Origin: Oenococcus sp. UCMA 16435
Lineage (GTDB): Bacteria > Bacillota > Bacilli > Lactobacillales > Lactobacillaceae
NCBI GenBank assembly: GCA_004010835.2
Contig: CP030868.2
Span: 248,001 to 312,000, forward strand
DNA: 64,000 nt
Direction of reading: 5' to 3'
A program made the translations under genes and the position numbers. Within the stretch, counting starts at the first letter, position 1. Every line of letters begins with the position of its first letter. Below are positions 33,661 to 41,979 of the stretch, piece after piece. The notes below the pieces were generated by a model. That model ran no database searches, was not told the origin of the DNA, and saw nothing but the letters and a program-made list of their open reading frames with translations.

Positions 33661-34230
33661 TTATTTTCCTCCAACCCAATGATTGTATGCGTAAATCGTT
33701 TTTGGATAAATTGCCCGTTGATTTCTAACCAAACGTGTAACCGAAAATTGCAGTTGCCAAGCAACACCATCGTTCAAAGCCTGGTCAGTAACATCACGAG
33801 CAACATCTGTATCAGAAAAATTTCGACCAAGTTCCAAAAAATCCGACATATAGACAATTTTGTCCAGAGTGGTCATCTCGATATCCGCTGTCGTATGACG
33901 ACGAATTGAGTTTAATAATTCTTCATCGTCAATCCCAAGTTCATCTTTAGCAAATTCAGCTCCAACAATACCATGCCAAATTGAACTATCCCAGTTCTTT
34001 AAATCGGGGTCCAAATGCTTTTTATCAATTTCAGCCAAAAAATCAGCTGTAGTCCTTTCTTTAGCATAATCATGAATTAAACCTCCGATCTGGGCCTTAT
34101 TTGGATCATAATTGTTTAATTCAGCAAGATGAACGGCATATTCGCCTGTTCGAACAACATGTTCAAAACGTTCTCGAGAAAGTGCAGCCTTCACTAAAGG
34201 ATACAAGTAATCATATTTTGGATAAGTCAT
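33661..34230 (-). CDS. yqeK: HD-domain diadenosine tetraphosphatase YqeK
   Basis: 190 residues from ATG 34230. HD motifs RFEHVVRTGEY, GGLIHDYAKE (HD pair), WHGIVGA and SIRRHTTADIEM. Symmetrically splits Ap4A. The start was set at ATG 34230, where AGGGAGG lies upstream and TAATG overlaps the nadD stop; the longer frame runs back into nadD. Confidence 0.92.
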   Translation of the reverse strand: MTYPKYDYLYPLVKAALSRERFEHVVRTGEYAVHLAELNNYDPNKAQIGGLIHDYAKERTTADFLAEIDKKHLDPDLKNWDSSIWHGIVGAEFAKDELGIDDEELLNSIRRHTTADIEMTTLDKIVYMSDFLELGRNFSDTDVARDVTDQALNDGVAWQLQFSVTRLVRNQRAIYPKTIYAYNHWVGGK

Positions 34231-34856
34231 TAGGAAAACCTCCCTTGATATAAACCGTATTCGGCTATATATGCCGCAACAGCATCCGGTATCAAATAGC
34301 GAACCGATTGGCGAGTTCTCAAATGAGAACGTATATCGGAAGAAGAAATATTTAGCCAATTAACATATGTCCAGATTGCTTCGAAATCAGAACCGTGCGT
34401 TACTCCCGGTTCTTCAATTGCAACTAAATGAACCAGTTTCGTCAGAGCAGAAACATTATCCCAACTACTTATTTGGCGGACCAGATGTGCTCCCAAAATC
34501 AAATAATATTCGTTTTCTGGATGTTTTGATGATATTTTCTTCAAAACACTATACGTCGACTGCTGTCCACCATCGTGAATTGGTGCTAATTCAATGCCAA
34601 ACTTTGAATTCCCACGAATCGCCAATCTAATCATCTCAGCCCTAGCAGACGGCTCAACAGCGTTTTCATGAGTTCCACCAAAAGGCATTGCATCCGGCAT
34701 AAAATAAACCTTATCAAGTCCCAATTGATTGCAAATTTGCTCAGCAGCTATCAATTGCCCATTGTGAATCGGATTAAAAGTACCGCCAAAGATACCGATT
34801 CGATGTTTTTCTTTTTGGCCATCCAAAGCCGTCTTTGGTTGAACAAAGGTTTTCAT
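34230..34856 (-). CDS. nadD: Nicotinate-nucleotide adenylyltransferase
   Basis: About 208 residues. RIGIFGGTFNPIHNGQLIAAE (HxGH-like ATP site) and ISSSDIRSHLR (ISSTxIR) mark NadD, which makes deamido-NAD from nicotinate mononucleotide. Two starts are possible: ATG 34856 (chosen by family pattern, weak ribosome site) and ATG 34883, which overlaps yhbY. Position between yhbY and yqeK is the conserved one. Works with PncB at 54 kb. Confidence 0.9.
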   Translation of the reverse strand: MKTFVQPKTALDGQKEKHRIGIFGGTFNPIHNGQLIAAEQICNQLGLDKVYFMPDAMPFGGTHENAVEPSARAEMIRLAIRGNSKFGIELAPIHDGGQQSTYSVLKKISSKHPENEYYLILGAHLVRQISSWDNVSALTKLVHLVAIEEPGVTHGSDFEAIWTYVNWLNISSSDIRSHLRTRQSVRYLIPDAVAAYIAEYGLYQGRFS

Positions 34857-34866
34857 AGAAGAAAGA

Positions 34867-35187
34867 CTAGTGAGCAAGTTCATTCACCTCAACTGAAATT
34901 TTTTGATAATCAGGATTCGATGATGGCAAATATAAAAGAAGTGTATGACCAATTTTTTGCGCAATCGTAATCTGAGAATTCTTTTGTATGAATGTAATTG
35001 CTGTATCAATATCAGCAGCAGCGCTTTGCTGCAAACTAACTTTAATTAGTTCGTGAACTCTTAGAGCATCCAACACCTGGCCCAACCAAACTTTCGTTAA
35101 ACCATTTTTTCCAACACTAAAAATCGCCGGCAGTTGATTGCCTTGTGCCCGCAAATACCTTTTTTGTTTACCTGATAAAATTTCCAT
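34867..35187 (-). CDS. yhbY: YhbY/YqeI RNA-binding (CRM) protein
   Basis: 106 residues, single CRM domain: KQKRYLRAQGNQLPAIFSVGKNGL (GxxG at the RNA site) and LIKVSLQQ. Associates with pre-50S particles. Located between yqeH and nadD as in Bacillus. Confidence 0.92.
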   Translation of the reverse strand: MEILSGKQKRYLRAQGNQLPAIFSVGKNGLTKVWLGQVLDALRVHELIKVSLQQSAAADIDTAITFIQKNSQITIAQKIGHTLLLYLPSSNPDYQKISVEVNELAH

Positions 35188-35201
35188 TGCCTTTATTCTA
35201 T

Positions 35202-36359
35202 CTAAATTTCAGCTTGACGGACGGAAAAGGCCAAACCTTTTGGTAAATGAAAACAAATTGGGACTGAATCATGAAAAGTGAACCACCCCAACCCAGAAAT
35301 TGCAAAATCCTGATTAGCTTTTAATTTAATTTCTTTTTTTTCAATTGTCCGATATTCTTCTAAAACAGTTGGTTTAAGTAGTTTTCCAGCTTGCGAATTG
35401 AATAATTTTTCAGCATTTTCAATTTTTCCACGGTGCAGTTCGAGATTATTTTCAAAATAAGCCGTCATAGAAATTTTTGTTTTATTCAAAAAATCAATCC
35501 ATCCGAGTCCACCAAGAAAAATGGCTTGGTCTTTTTGTAATTGAAAAGTCCTTGCTTTCACCTCTTTATTCGGAAGCAAGTATTTAAAATCCTTCGAATT
35601 TACAAAATGTGCCATTTGAGAATCATGAATAATTCCTGGAGTGTCAATTATTCGTGTTTTTTCCGTCAAAGGTATTTCAATTTTATCAAGCGTTGTTCCA
35701 GGAAAACGCGAAGTAGTAATAACTGAACCACGGCCAGATATTTGTTTAATAATTTGATTAATTAAAGTTGATTTTCCAACATTAGTAACACCAACAACGA
35801 AGATTTCTTCATACATATCGATATAAGCAGAAATCTCTTCCAGCAAATATTCACCTGTGTCCCCTTTATCAGCTGATAAGACAACGGTTTTTAAAACTTT
35901 AATACCTTCATTTTTAGCCTCTTTTGACAACCAATTAGCGATTTTATTCTTTTTAACAGATTTGGGCAAAATATCAAATTTATTACCTATCAAAACTACC
36001 GGATTGTTACCAATAAAACGAGTCAGTCCATTAATCATTGACCCGCCAACATCAAAAAGATCCACAAGATATAAAACCAGTGCTTTTTTATCCGATATAG
36101 AAGTTAATATTTTTTGAAAATGATCCGAATCAAAAGGAACAGGTTCTATTTGATTATAATTTTTCAATTTAAAACAGCGTTCACAAAGCAAGTCGATCGG
36201 ATCATCGACTGAATTTAACGAACTTAAATAGCCACGGAGTTTGTGCTCGTTCAAATAACCGGGAACACCCTTTTTAGTAGATTGAAAGGTCGCACCACAG
36301 CCAATACAAACAATTCCTTCATTTAATAATTGTGTAACCTGATCTTCATTTAGGGTCAA
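35202..36359 (-). CDS. yqeH: Ribosome biogenesis GTPase YqeH
   Basis: 385 residues, circularly permuted GTPase. A treble-clef zinc site (CIGCGA, CERC) precedes G4 IGNKFD, G5, then G1 GVTNVGKST and G3 DTPG, followed by a C-terminal domain. Needed for 30S assembly. Overlaps yqeG by 14 bp. Confidence 0.95.
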   Translation of the reverse strand: MTLNEDQVTQLLNEGIVCIGCGATFQSTKKGVPGYLNEHKLRGYLSSLNSVDDPIDLLCERCFKLKNYNQIEPVPFDSDHFQKILTSISDKKALVLYLVDLFDVGGSMINGLTRFIGNNPVVLIGNKFDILPKSVKKNKIANWLSKEAKNEGIKVLKTVVLSADKGDTGEYLLEEISAYIDMYEEIFVVGVTNVGKSTLINQIIKQISGRGSVITTSRFPGTTLDKIEIPLTEKTRIIDTPGIIHDSQMAHFVNSKDFKYLLPNKEVKARTFQLQKDQAIFLGGLGWIDFLNKTKISMTAYFENNLELHRGKIENAEKLFNSQAGKLLKPTVLEEYRTIEKKEIKLKANQDFAISGLGWFTFHDSVPICFHLPKGLAFSVRQAEI

Positions 36360-36867
36360 CTATGTCGTCCTCCCAATTTTCCTTTTTATTTTTTGTAACA
36401 AATTTAGCAAAATGTCGATTAATTCTGGTTGGAAAACCATCTGTCTCGATTAGTGGTTTAACCAGTACACTTCTGACTCCGGCCAAGTTAGCTGCAACAA
36501 TATCAGTCATAATTTGATCACCAATCATGATCACTTCATCCTTTGACAAATTAAAATCCCGAAGAGTTTTTTTAATTCCTCTCGGAAGTGGTTTTAACGA
36601 CCAAGCCTCAAAAGGAACTCCTAAAGCCTTAACAGCCTTTCTTACTCTCCCTGTTGAATTATTTGAAACAACTATCAAATTTATTTTGGCGTTCGATAAT
36701 TTCTTATGCCACGCGAAAAAATCATCTCCACCTTCTGGCTTGTTCCAAGCAACCAGTGTATTATCCAAATCGGCCAGTACAGTCGTAATTCCATGTAATT
36801 TAAGTGCCCGGGGGCTGATACCCCAAGCCTTTCTAACACGATAAGTTGGTTCGTAAATCCCTTGCAT
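36346..36867 (-). CDS. yqeG: YqeG family HAD IIIA-type phosphatase
   Basis: 173 residues: LADLDNTLVAWNKP (DxDxT), VVSNNS, and GDQIMTDIVAANLAG (motif IV). First gene of the yqe block. No Shine-Dalgarno; an extended -10 (TGTTACAAT) ends eight bases before ATG 36867, so a leaderless or nearly leaderless mRNA is likely. Confidence 0.88.
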   Translation of the reverse strand: MQGIYEPTYRVRKAWGISPRALKLHGITTVLADLDNTLVAWNKPEGGDDFFAWHKKLSNAKINLIVVSNNSTGRVRKAVKALGVPFEAWSLKPLPRGIKKTLRDFNLSKDEVIMIGDQIMTDIVAANLAGVRSVLVKPLIETDGFPTRINRHFAKFVTKNKKENWEDDIVDPK

Positions 36868-36874
36868 TGAGTTT

Positions 36875-36884
36875 TATTGTAACA
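36875..36884 (-). promoter_or_regulatory. Extended -10 giving a leaderless yqe operon mRNA
   Basis: Minus-strand TGTTACAAT (-10 hexamer at 36881-36876), eight bases before ATG 36867, with no convincing -35. This fits an extended -10 promoter with a start site at or next to the ATG. Confidence 0.45.
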
Positions 36885-36906
36885 ATCAACTCAACTGATT
36901 TGTCTG

Positions 36907-37875
36907 TTAATTGTTATTTTGATCGCTTTTTTCTGATAAATCAGTTTTCAGACGATAATAAGGTTGATTATCGGCAGCAAAAATTTTTTCCGAAAAATCG
37001 CCGGCAGAAGTTTTGTCAATAGCAGTTGTAATCAATTGTATATGCGAGTCAAGATCATCTAATTTTGATAAAACATAAGCTTCTAATTCTTTTGGTTGAA
37101 CCGGGGAACCGAATTCCAGTTTATTATGATGACTCAAAATCAAATGTCTTAATATAAGCATATCTTCAGAATCCAAATCAAAACCAAGTTCTTCTGCAGC
37201 TTGAACAATAATTTCGTCGCCAATTACAATATGCCCAAGTAATTGTCCTTCGGTAGTATATTCCGTCCCGACCGGACCTGAAAGTTCTTTTGTTTTACCA
37301 ATATCATGCAATAAAGCACCAGCCAATAACAGCGATCGATTGATCTGAGGGTATAAATCTGAAACTGCTAACGCTAATTTAGCAATTGAAAGTGAATGAA
37401 ACGCTAATCCACCACGATAAGCATGATGGATTTTTTCAGCTGCCGGATATTCATAATATTTGTCAGCGTATTTATTTAAAACGTTGCGAACAATTCGGTT
37501 CCAAGTTGGATTAGTAATTTGAAACAAAAGATCATTAATTTGCGACTGTAATTCTTTTTTGGAGACCGGCGAGCTAATTTCATACAAAGATGGATCGCTT
37601 GGTTCGGTTTCATTAGCTAACCTGATCTCTTGAATTTTCAATTGTGGTTTGGATTGGTATTCATCCTGCAAAACATTTAGATAAACGACTTTTCCCGGAA
37701 CATAATTAGCAACGTCATCATCACTTGCATCCCAAAGATTAGCTTGAATTTCGCCGGACCGGTCAGTTAAAGTCAAACGAATATAAGGAGAACTCTTGCT
37801 AGTCATTCGTTTCTCAGCCGACTTAATTAAAAGATAAATACTATAATTTTCACCTTTTTGATGTTCATTAAGCAT
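36907..37875 (-). CDS. yhaM: 3'-5' exoribonuclease YhaM
   Basis: About 322 residues: an N-terminal OB fold (SSPYIRLTLTDRSGEIQANLWDA) and an HD domain (HAYRGGLAFHSLSIA, GALLHDIGKTKEL, HLILSHHNKLEFGSP). Trims RNA ends and short single-stranded DNA. ATG 37875 has GGGGAGG at the right distance; the TTG six bases earlier does not. Overlaps yhaN. Confidence 0.92.
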   Translation of the reverse strand: MLNEHQKGENYSIYLLIKSAEKRMTSKSSPYIRLTLTDRSGEIQANLWDASDDDVANYVPGKVVYLNVLQDEYQSKPQLKIQEIRLANETEPSDPSLYEISSPVSKKELQSQINDLLFQITNPTWNRIVRNVLNKYADKYYEYPAAEKIHHAYRGGLAFHSLSIAKLALAVSDLYPQINRSLLLAGALLHDIGKTKELSGPVGTEYTTEGQLLGHIVIGDEIIVQAAEELGFDLDSEDMLILRHLILSHHNKLEFGSPVQPKELEAYVLSKLDDLDSHIQLITTAIDKTSAGDFSEKIFAADNQPYYRLKTDLSEKSDQNNN

Positions 37876-40333
37876 TGGCAACCTCCCCTAAATTAATAAT
37901 ATTGCTTTGAGAGAAATTTCGATCCGGATTAGCTGTAAAGTATATGATTTGATATTTTTCAGCCAGACGGTGCAAAATGTTGTCCATAATGCCTTTTCGT
38001 TCGATGTCAAAATTGACAAAACTATCATCGATCAAGAATGGCAAAGAATTTTTTTCAGCAACAGATTCAGCAAAAGCCAGCCGCAAAGAAACATACAACT
38101 GTTCGGAACTGCCCTTGGAAAGTTCGTAGGAATAAAATTTTTCTCCCTGTTGATTTGCCACTAGCAAGGAATCATCACCAAAAATAATACTTACATATTT
38201 ATTTTCAGTTAGTTCGGCAAAATAATGTTCTGCATTCGATCTTATCTCCGGCATACGTTTATGACTAATCTGATAAAGACTTTCATTAATCCAGCTGGAA
38301 GCCAACTTATTAGCAAAATAATCAGTCAAATCATTATTTATATCAGTCTCCAGATCAGATTGCTGTTGTAATTTGGTCTGATAGTCCGTATCGGAGCTGG
38401 CGTTCAGTAAAGTAGCATTTAGCTTTAGCAGTTGTTGATTTTCCTGTTTAATTTCTTGTTCTAGACTATCGATTCGAACTTTCAGAGCCTGTTTCTTTTT
38501 GGTAATTTCTTCAACTCCGCCAAGTCCTTTAATTTGTTTTTCTTTTTCCGGGGTTAAAAGCTGATTAATACTTTCGAGTTGATTAAGTCTCTGCTTATTT
38601 TTAATTTTTTCGGCTTGAAGATACTGGAAATTTTGATAATCATTAACCTTTAGATAATTAAAAATCTGCTGCTGCTCATTTTTTAAATTCTGCAAATGAC
38701 CAATTTGTTGTTGACGATTTTCATCAACCAACTTTTTTTGTTCTTTTGATAATAAGGCTGATTGTCTTTCGTCTTTAATTTCATTCAGAAGTACCTGAAT
38801 TTGGTCAATTAAAGCATCGTGATCCTGTTTAGCAGATGGCAAAAATTCACGAAGAGAGTTTGCTAATTTAAGAATTGAATTAATTTTAGAAAAGTGTGAT
38901 TGTTTTTGATTTTGTAGTTGTTGGAATTGATCAATTTTCTGGTGATATTCCTGCAAATGATTTTGTGAATCAATAATAGTATCTAAACTTACTTGATTGG
39001 AATAACCATATTGAGAAAAATTAATTGACTGCTTTTTTGGCCTTTCAAAAAGAGCAAGCAATCCACCAATAAATAGAACACCGGCACCACAAACCCAAAA
39101 AGGATAAGGAAATGTTGGGGTCAAGAAACCTTTAACAATCCCGAAAATTCCCAAAAGTATTAAGATAACTCCGATAATAAAAAACACCGTAATTGATCTA
39201 CTTGGTTGAATTGAAACCCCTTGAGGCAATGCCTTTGGAATTCGATCGCCAAATTTAGTTTTTAAATCATTCTGCAACTCGCTTAATCGATTTGAAATGT
39301 TTTTAATTTGATTATCATTTTGATCGTATAAATTATTTTCGGCAATCAGGTTGGGAATCGATTTCTCAAGTAAATCAACATCGGTACGATTGTTTTTGTA
39401 AATCGTCAATAGTGGATTTTCAGCAATAACAGTTGATTTGTTTTCGCTCTTGTCCGGATTTATTCCTTTAATTTGGCTTTGAAGTTTTTCAACCCTTTGT
39501 TCTATATCATCAGTTAAATTGCTGATCTGTTGATCGGAAAAACGACTATTGGTCTTCGGCACCAAAATTCTTTCTTTGCGATTAAAAAGACCAGATAATT
39601 CAATCAGCTTAGAAAATTCATCCGTTTGTTTTTTTAAATTATGTAATTGCGAATCCAATTCAGCAATTCGTTTCAAAGTCGACTTTTTTTGTTGAGAACT
39701 ACGACGATAGTTGATTAGTTCATGTCCCATCGAATGTAACTGATTAGAAATCTGCTGATGTTCGGACAGTAATTGATTAATTGGTCGTTTAGAAGTTTTT
39801 GTAAGTCCAAACATAACACTGGCATTCTTATCCAATTCCTTACTGAGAGATTGCCACCGGTCGGCATTAACTACAGAAAAACTAAGTAAGCGGTCAGAAA
39901 GTTCTTTTCCGGACAAACTTCGAATTTCGTTTAATTGCTCTTGGTCAAAAGAAAAAATATCTTCGAAACTGTCCTGACTAAAAGGAGCCAATAAGTCGTT
40001 TAGGAAAACTTCAGGATTATTAATGTGATTACCGTTTCGATCAGTAATTTCGAGCTTTGACTGAGTTCGGCCAAGACGGGATATGTCCCATAAATTACCG
40101 TCTTTTTCAAAAATAAGATCGCCGCCGTATTGAGATCCATTCCGGGGTTCATATAAATTGCTGCCTTGTTTTTTATTTTGGGCAAAGCCAAACAAAATTC
40201 CCGTAATAAATTGGCGAAGCGTTGATTTACCAGCTTCGTTTTGGCCATAAATAACCTGTAAATCATCTTTAAAATCCAAGTTAAAGTTTGAAAATTTGCC
40301 AAAACCAGAAATATGAATTCTTTTAATTTCCAT
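37868..40333 (-). CDS. yhaN: YhaN, SbcC/RecN-like ATPase
   Basis: About 821 residues. Walker A YGQNEAGKSTLRQFI near residue 31, a long coiled-coil middle interrupted by two hydrophobic segments (ITVFFIIGVILILLGIFGIVKG, seen near 385-430), and at the C-terminus the ABC signature-like SKGSSEQLYVSLRLA and Walker B LPFLIDDSFVNFD. Partner of the YhaO nuclease in DNA repair. The start overlaps the yhaO stop (TGATG). Confidence 0.9.
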   Translation of the reverse strand: MEIKRIHISGFGKFSNFNLDFKDDLQVIYGQNEAGKSTLRQFITGILFGFAQNKKQGSNLYEPRNGSQYGGDLIFEKDGNLWDISRLGRTQSKLEITDRNGNHINNPEVFLNDLLAPFSQDSFEDIFSFDQEQLNEIRSLSGKELSDRLLSFSVVNADRWQSLSKELDKNASVMFGLTKTSKRPINQLLSEHQQISNQLHSMGHELINYRRSSQQKKSTLKRIAELDSQLHNLKKQTDEFSKLIELSGLFNRKERILVPKTNSRFSDQQISNLTDDIEQRVEKLQSQIKGINPDKSENKSTVIAENPLLTIYKNNRTDVDLLEKSIPNLIAENNLYDQNDNQIKNISNRLSELQNDLKTKFGDRIPKALPQGVSIQPSRSITVFFIIGVILILLGIFGIVKGFLTPTFPYPFWVCGAGVLFIGGLLALFERPKKQSINFSQYGYSNQVSLDTIIDSQNHLQEYHQKIDQFQQLQNQKQSHFSKINSILKLANSLREFLPSAKQDHDALIDQIQVLLNEIKDERQSALLSKEQKKLVDENRQQQIGHLQNLKNEQQQIFNYLKVNDYQNFQYLQAEKIKNKQRLNQLESINQLLTPEKEKQIKGLGGVEEITKKKQALKVRIDSLEQEIKQENQQLLKLNATLLNASSDTDYQTKLQQQSDLETDINNDLTDYFANKLASSWINESLYQISHKRMPEIRSNAEHYFAELTENKYVSIIFGDDSLLVANQQGEKFYSYELSKGSSEQLYVSLRLAFAESVAEKNSLPFLIDDSFVNFDIERKGIMDNILHRLAEKYQIIYFTANPDRNFSQSNIINLGEVANA

Positions 40334-41547
40334 CAACTTATCCTTTCTGAAATTAGCTGTTCGGCTTTTGACATTAAGTTTGCCTGGATGCTTGGATCAG
40401 TAAAGTGCTGAATCACAAACTGTTGATTGGAATTAAACGTTCTAAGCAAAGCCTGGTCAAAACTTTGATCGTCAAAAACATCATTTTTGGCTGCCTGCCA
40501 ATATTGTTCGTCTAACTGATTAAAATTATCCCTTTTTTGGTTAATACTTAAATCTATTTTGATCAAAAACTGTTTTTCCTTAAGAGTTTTTGAATTAATT
40601 AAGTCCAAAAAACTTGTATCAGTTAATTGATCAAGAATTTTTTCTGGAAGCGATGCCGATAAATTAATTCGAATCGTATTTAAGCTCATTTTTTTATGAT
40701 CCAAGCTCGATAATTCTTTAACAATCAAATCGGAAATATTTGAAATCGCGCTTTGATCATTAATCGATAACTCAAAATTATTAAACACAAAACTGCTGCA
40801 AGCAACAAACTCAGCGCTCAAACCACCTTGCTGGTTCTCATCACTGACAAAATAAACACCCTTTTCACCAGTTTCGGTTAAATCAAGACCCTGAGGGTCT
40901 CCGGAATAAACAATAGCCGGATTTTTGGAAAGTACCTGGCGAACGTGGATATGTCCTAAAGCCCAATAATCATAATTCAAAGCTTGTAGATCGCCAATCG
41001 AAAAGGGTGCATAATTGTTCGTTGATGAATTTCCTTGGTTTCCGTGATACATACCAATTTGATAAGTGGCCGACTGATCGCGGCTTGGATATAATGGCAC
41101 AAGGCTTTCCTGTGGATTACGAACAGCAAAACTTGTACCGGTTATCGCAACTCGTTTTCCATCCCAAGAATCATGAAAAAAAGTTTTCGCTTTAGACTTT
41201 GGAAAAGCATGAACATTTTCAGGCCAGATAAAATCATTTTCGACATTTGATTGAAAATCATGGTTACCGAAAGATATAAAGGCTTCAATTCCAGCTTCTT
41301 TTAAATTTTGAAATTGTTGATTCAAAAAATTATAAAGATAAGCGCTTTGCTGACTCGAATCAAAAAGATCGCCTGGGAAAAGAACGAAATCAACATGCCG
41401 ATCTACAGCTAACTTGATAACGTTAGAAAAAGCTGTAAATGTTGCCAGAGCGATTTGTTTTTTAACTTCTTCCGGAAGATTTATTTTTCGATCAATTCCA
41501 CTAATTGGATTGCCTAAATGAATATCTGCTGCGTGAATAAATTTCAT
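40333..41547 (-). CDS. yhaO: YhaO, SbcD-like metallophosphoesterase
   Basis: 404 residues. Calcineurin-type motifs FIHAADIHLGNP, VLFPGDLFDSS, SFGNHDF, GMYHGNQG and ALGHIHVRQ, with GDPQGLD after. The C-terminal third is a capping domain. DNA nuclease acting with YhaN. AGGAAAA precedes ATG 41547. Confidence 0.92.
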   Translation of the reverse strand: MKFIHAADIHLGNPISGIDRKINLPEEVKKQIALATFTAFSNVIKLAVDRHVDFVLFPGDLFDSSQQSAYLYNFLNQQFQNLKEAGIEAFISFGNHDFQSNVENDFIWPENVHAFPKSKAKTFFHDSWDGKRVAITGTSFAVRNPQESLVPLYPSRDQSATYQIGMYHGNQGNSSTNNYAPFSIGDLQALNYDYWALGHIHVRQVLSKNPAIVYSGDPQGLDLTETGEKGVYFVSDENQQGGLSAEFVACSSFVFNNFELSINDQSAISNISDLIVKELSSLDHKKMSLNTIRINLSASLPEKILDQLTDTSFLDLINSKTLKEKQFLIKIDLSINQKRDNFNQLDEQYWQAAKNDVFDDQSFDQALLRTFNSNQQFVIQHFTDPSIQANLMSKAEQLISERIS

Positions 41548-41592
41548 TTTTCCTCGATTATGAAAACCGGATATGCCGGATTTTAATTCCTT

Positions 41593-41937
41593 TTAATTAT
41601 TCAAATAAAGCTCGTTAAGCGGCGCGGTGATAATTTCATTAACTTCGCCAAGCATATTATTTAAATTTTGTTCAATAACACTCAAATCCTTGATTGGTTG
41701 AAGCTGTTGAGCTTTTTGAGCAGTGTTCTGCCATTGCTGGATTTGTTCGGGTTTTGGTTCCTCACCTTTGGACTGAAGTTCCTGAATTTCTTTTTGGGCT
41801 ATCTGAAAATCATGAAAAGCACTGCTTGCTTCCTGATCAGCCTTCACTTTTGCCAAAGCAGCCGAAAGTTGTTTGAACTCATCGGAATCTTGTAATTCCC
41901 TTGCCATTAATTTAGCTTGATCAAATAATGTTGTCAT
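41593..41937 (-). CDS. yheA: YheA/YlbF family (UPF0342) protein
   Basis: 114 residues, all-helical: FDQAKLMARELQDSDEFKQL and the long DFQIAQKEIQEL helix. YlbF/YmcA-type proteins bind RNase Y or form regulatory complexes; for YheA the role is unsettled. AGGAGATAAT precedes the ATG. Next to yhaO as in Bacillus. Confidence 0.88.
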   Translation of the reverse strand: MTTLFDQAKLMARELQDSDEFKQLSAALAKVKADQEASSAFHDFQIAQKEIQELQSKGEEPKPEQIQQWQNTAQKAQQLQPIKDLSVIEQNLNNMLGEVNEIITAPLNELYLNN

Positions 41938-41979
41938 ATTATCTCCTGTCTCATCAATTTTATCAAAGCATCAACGTGA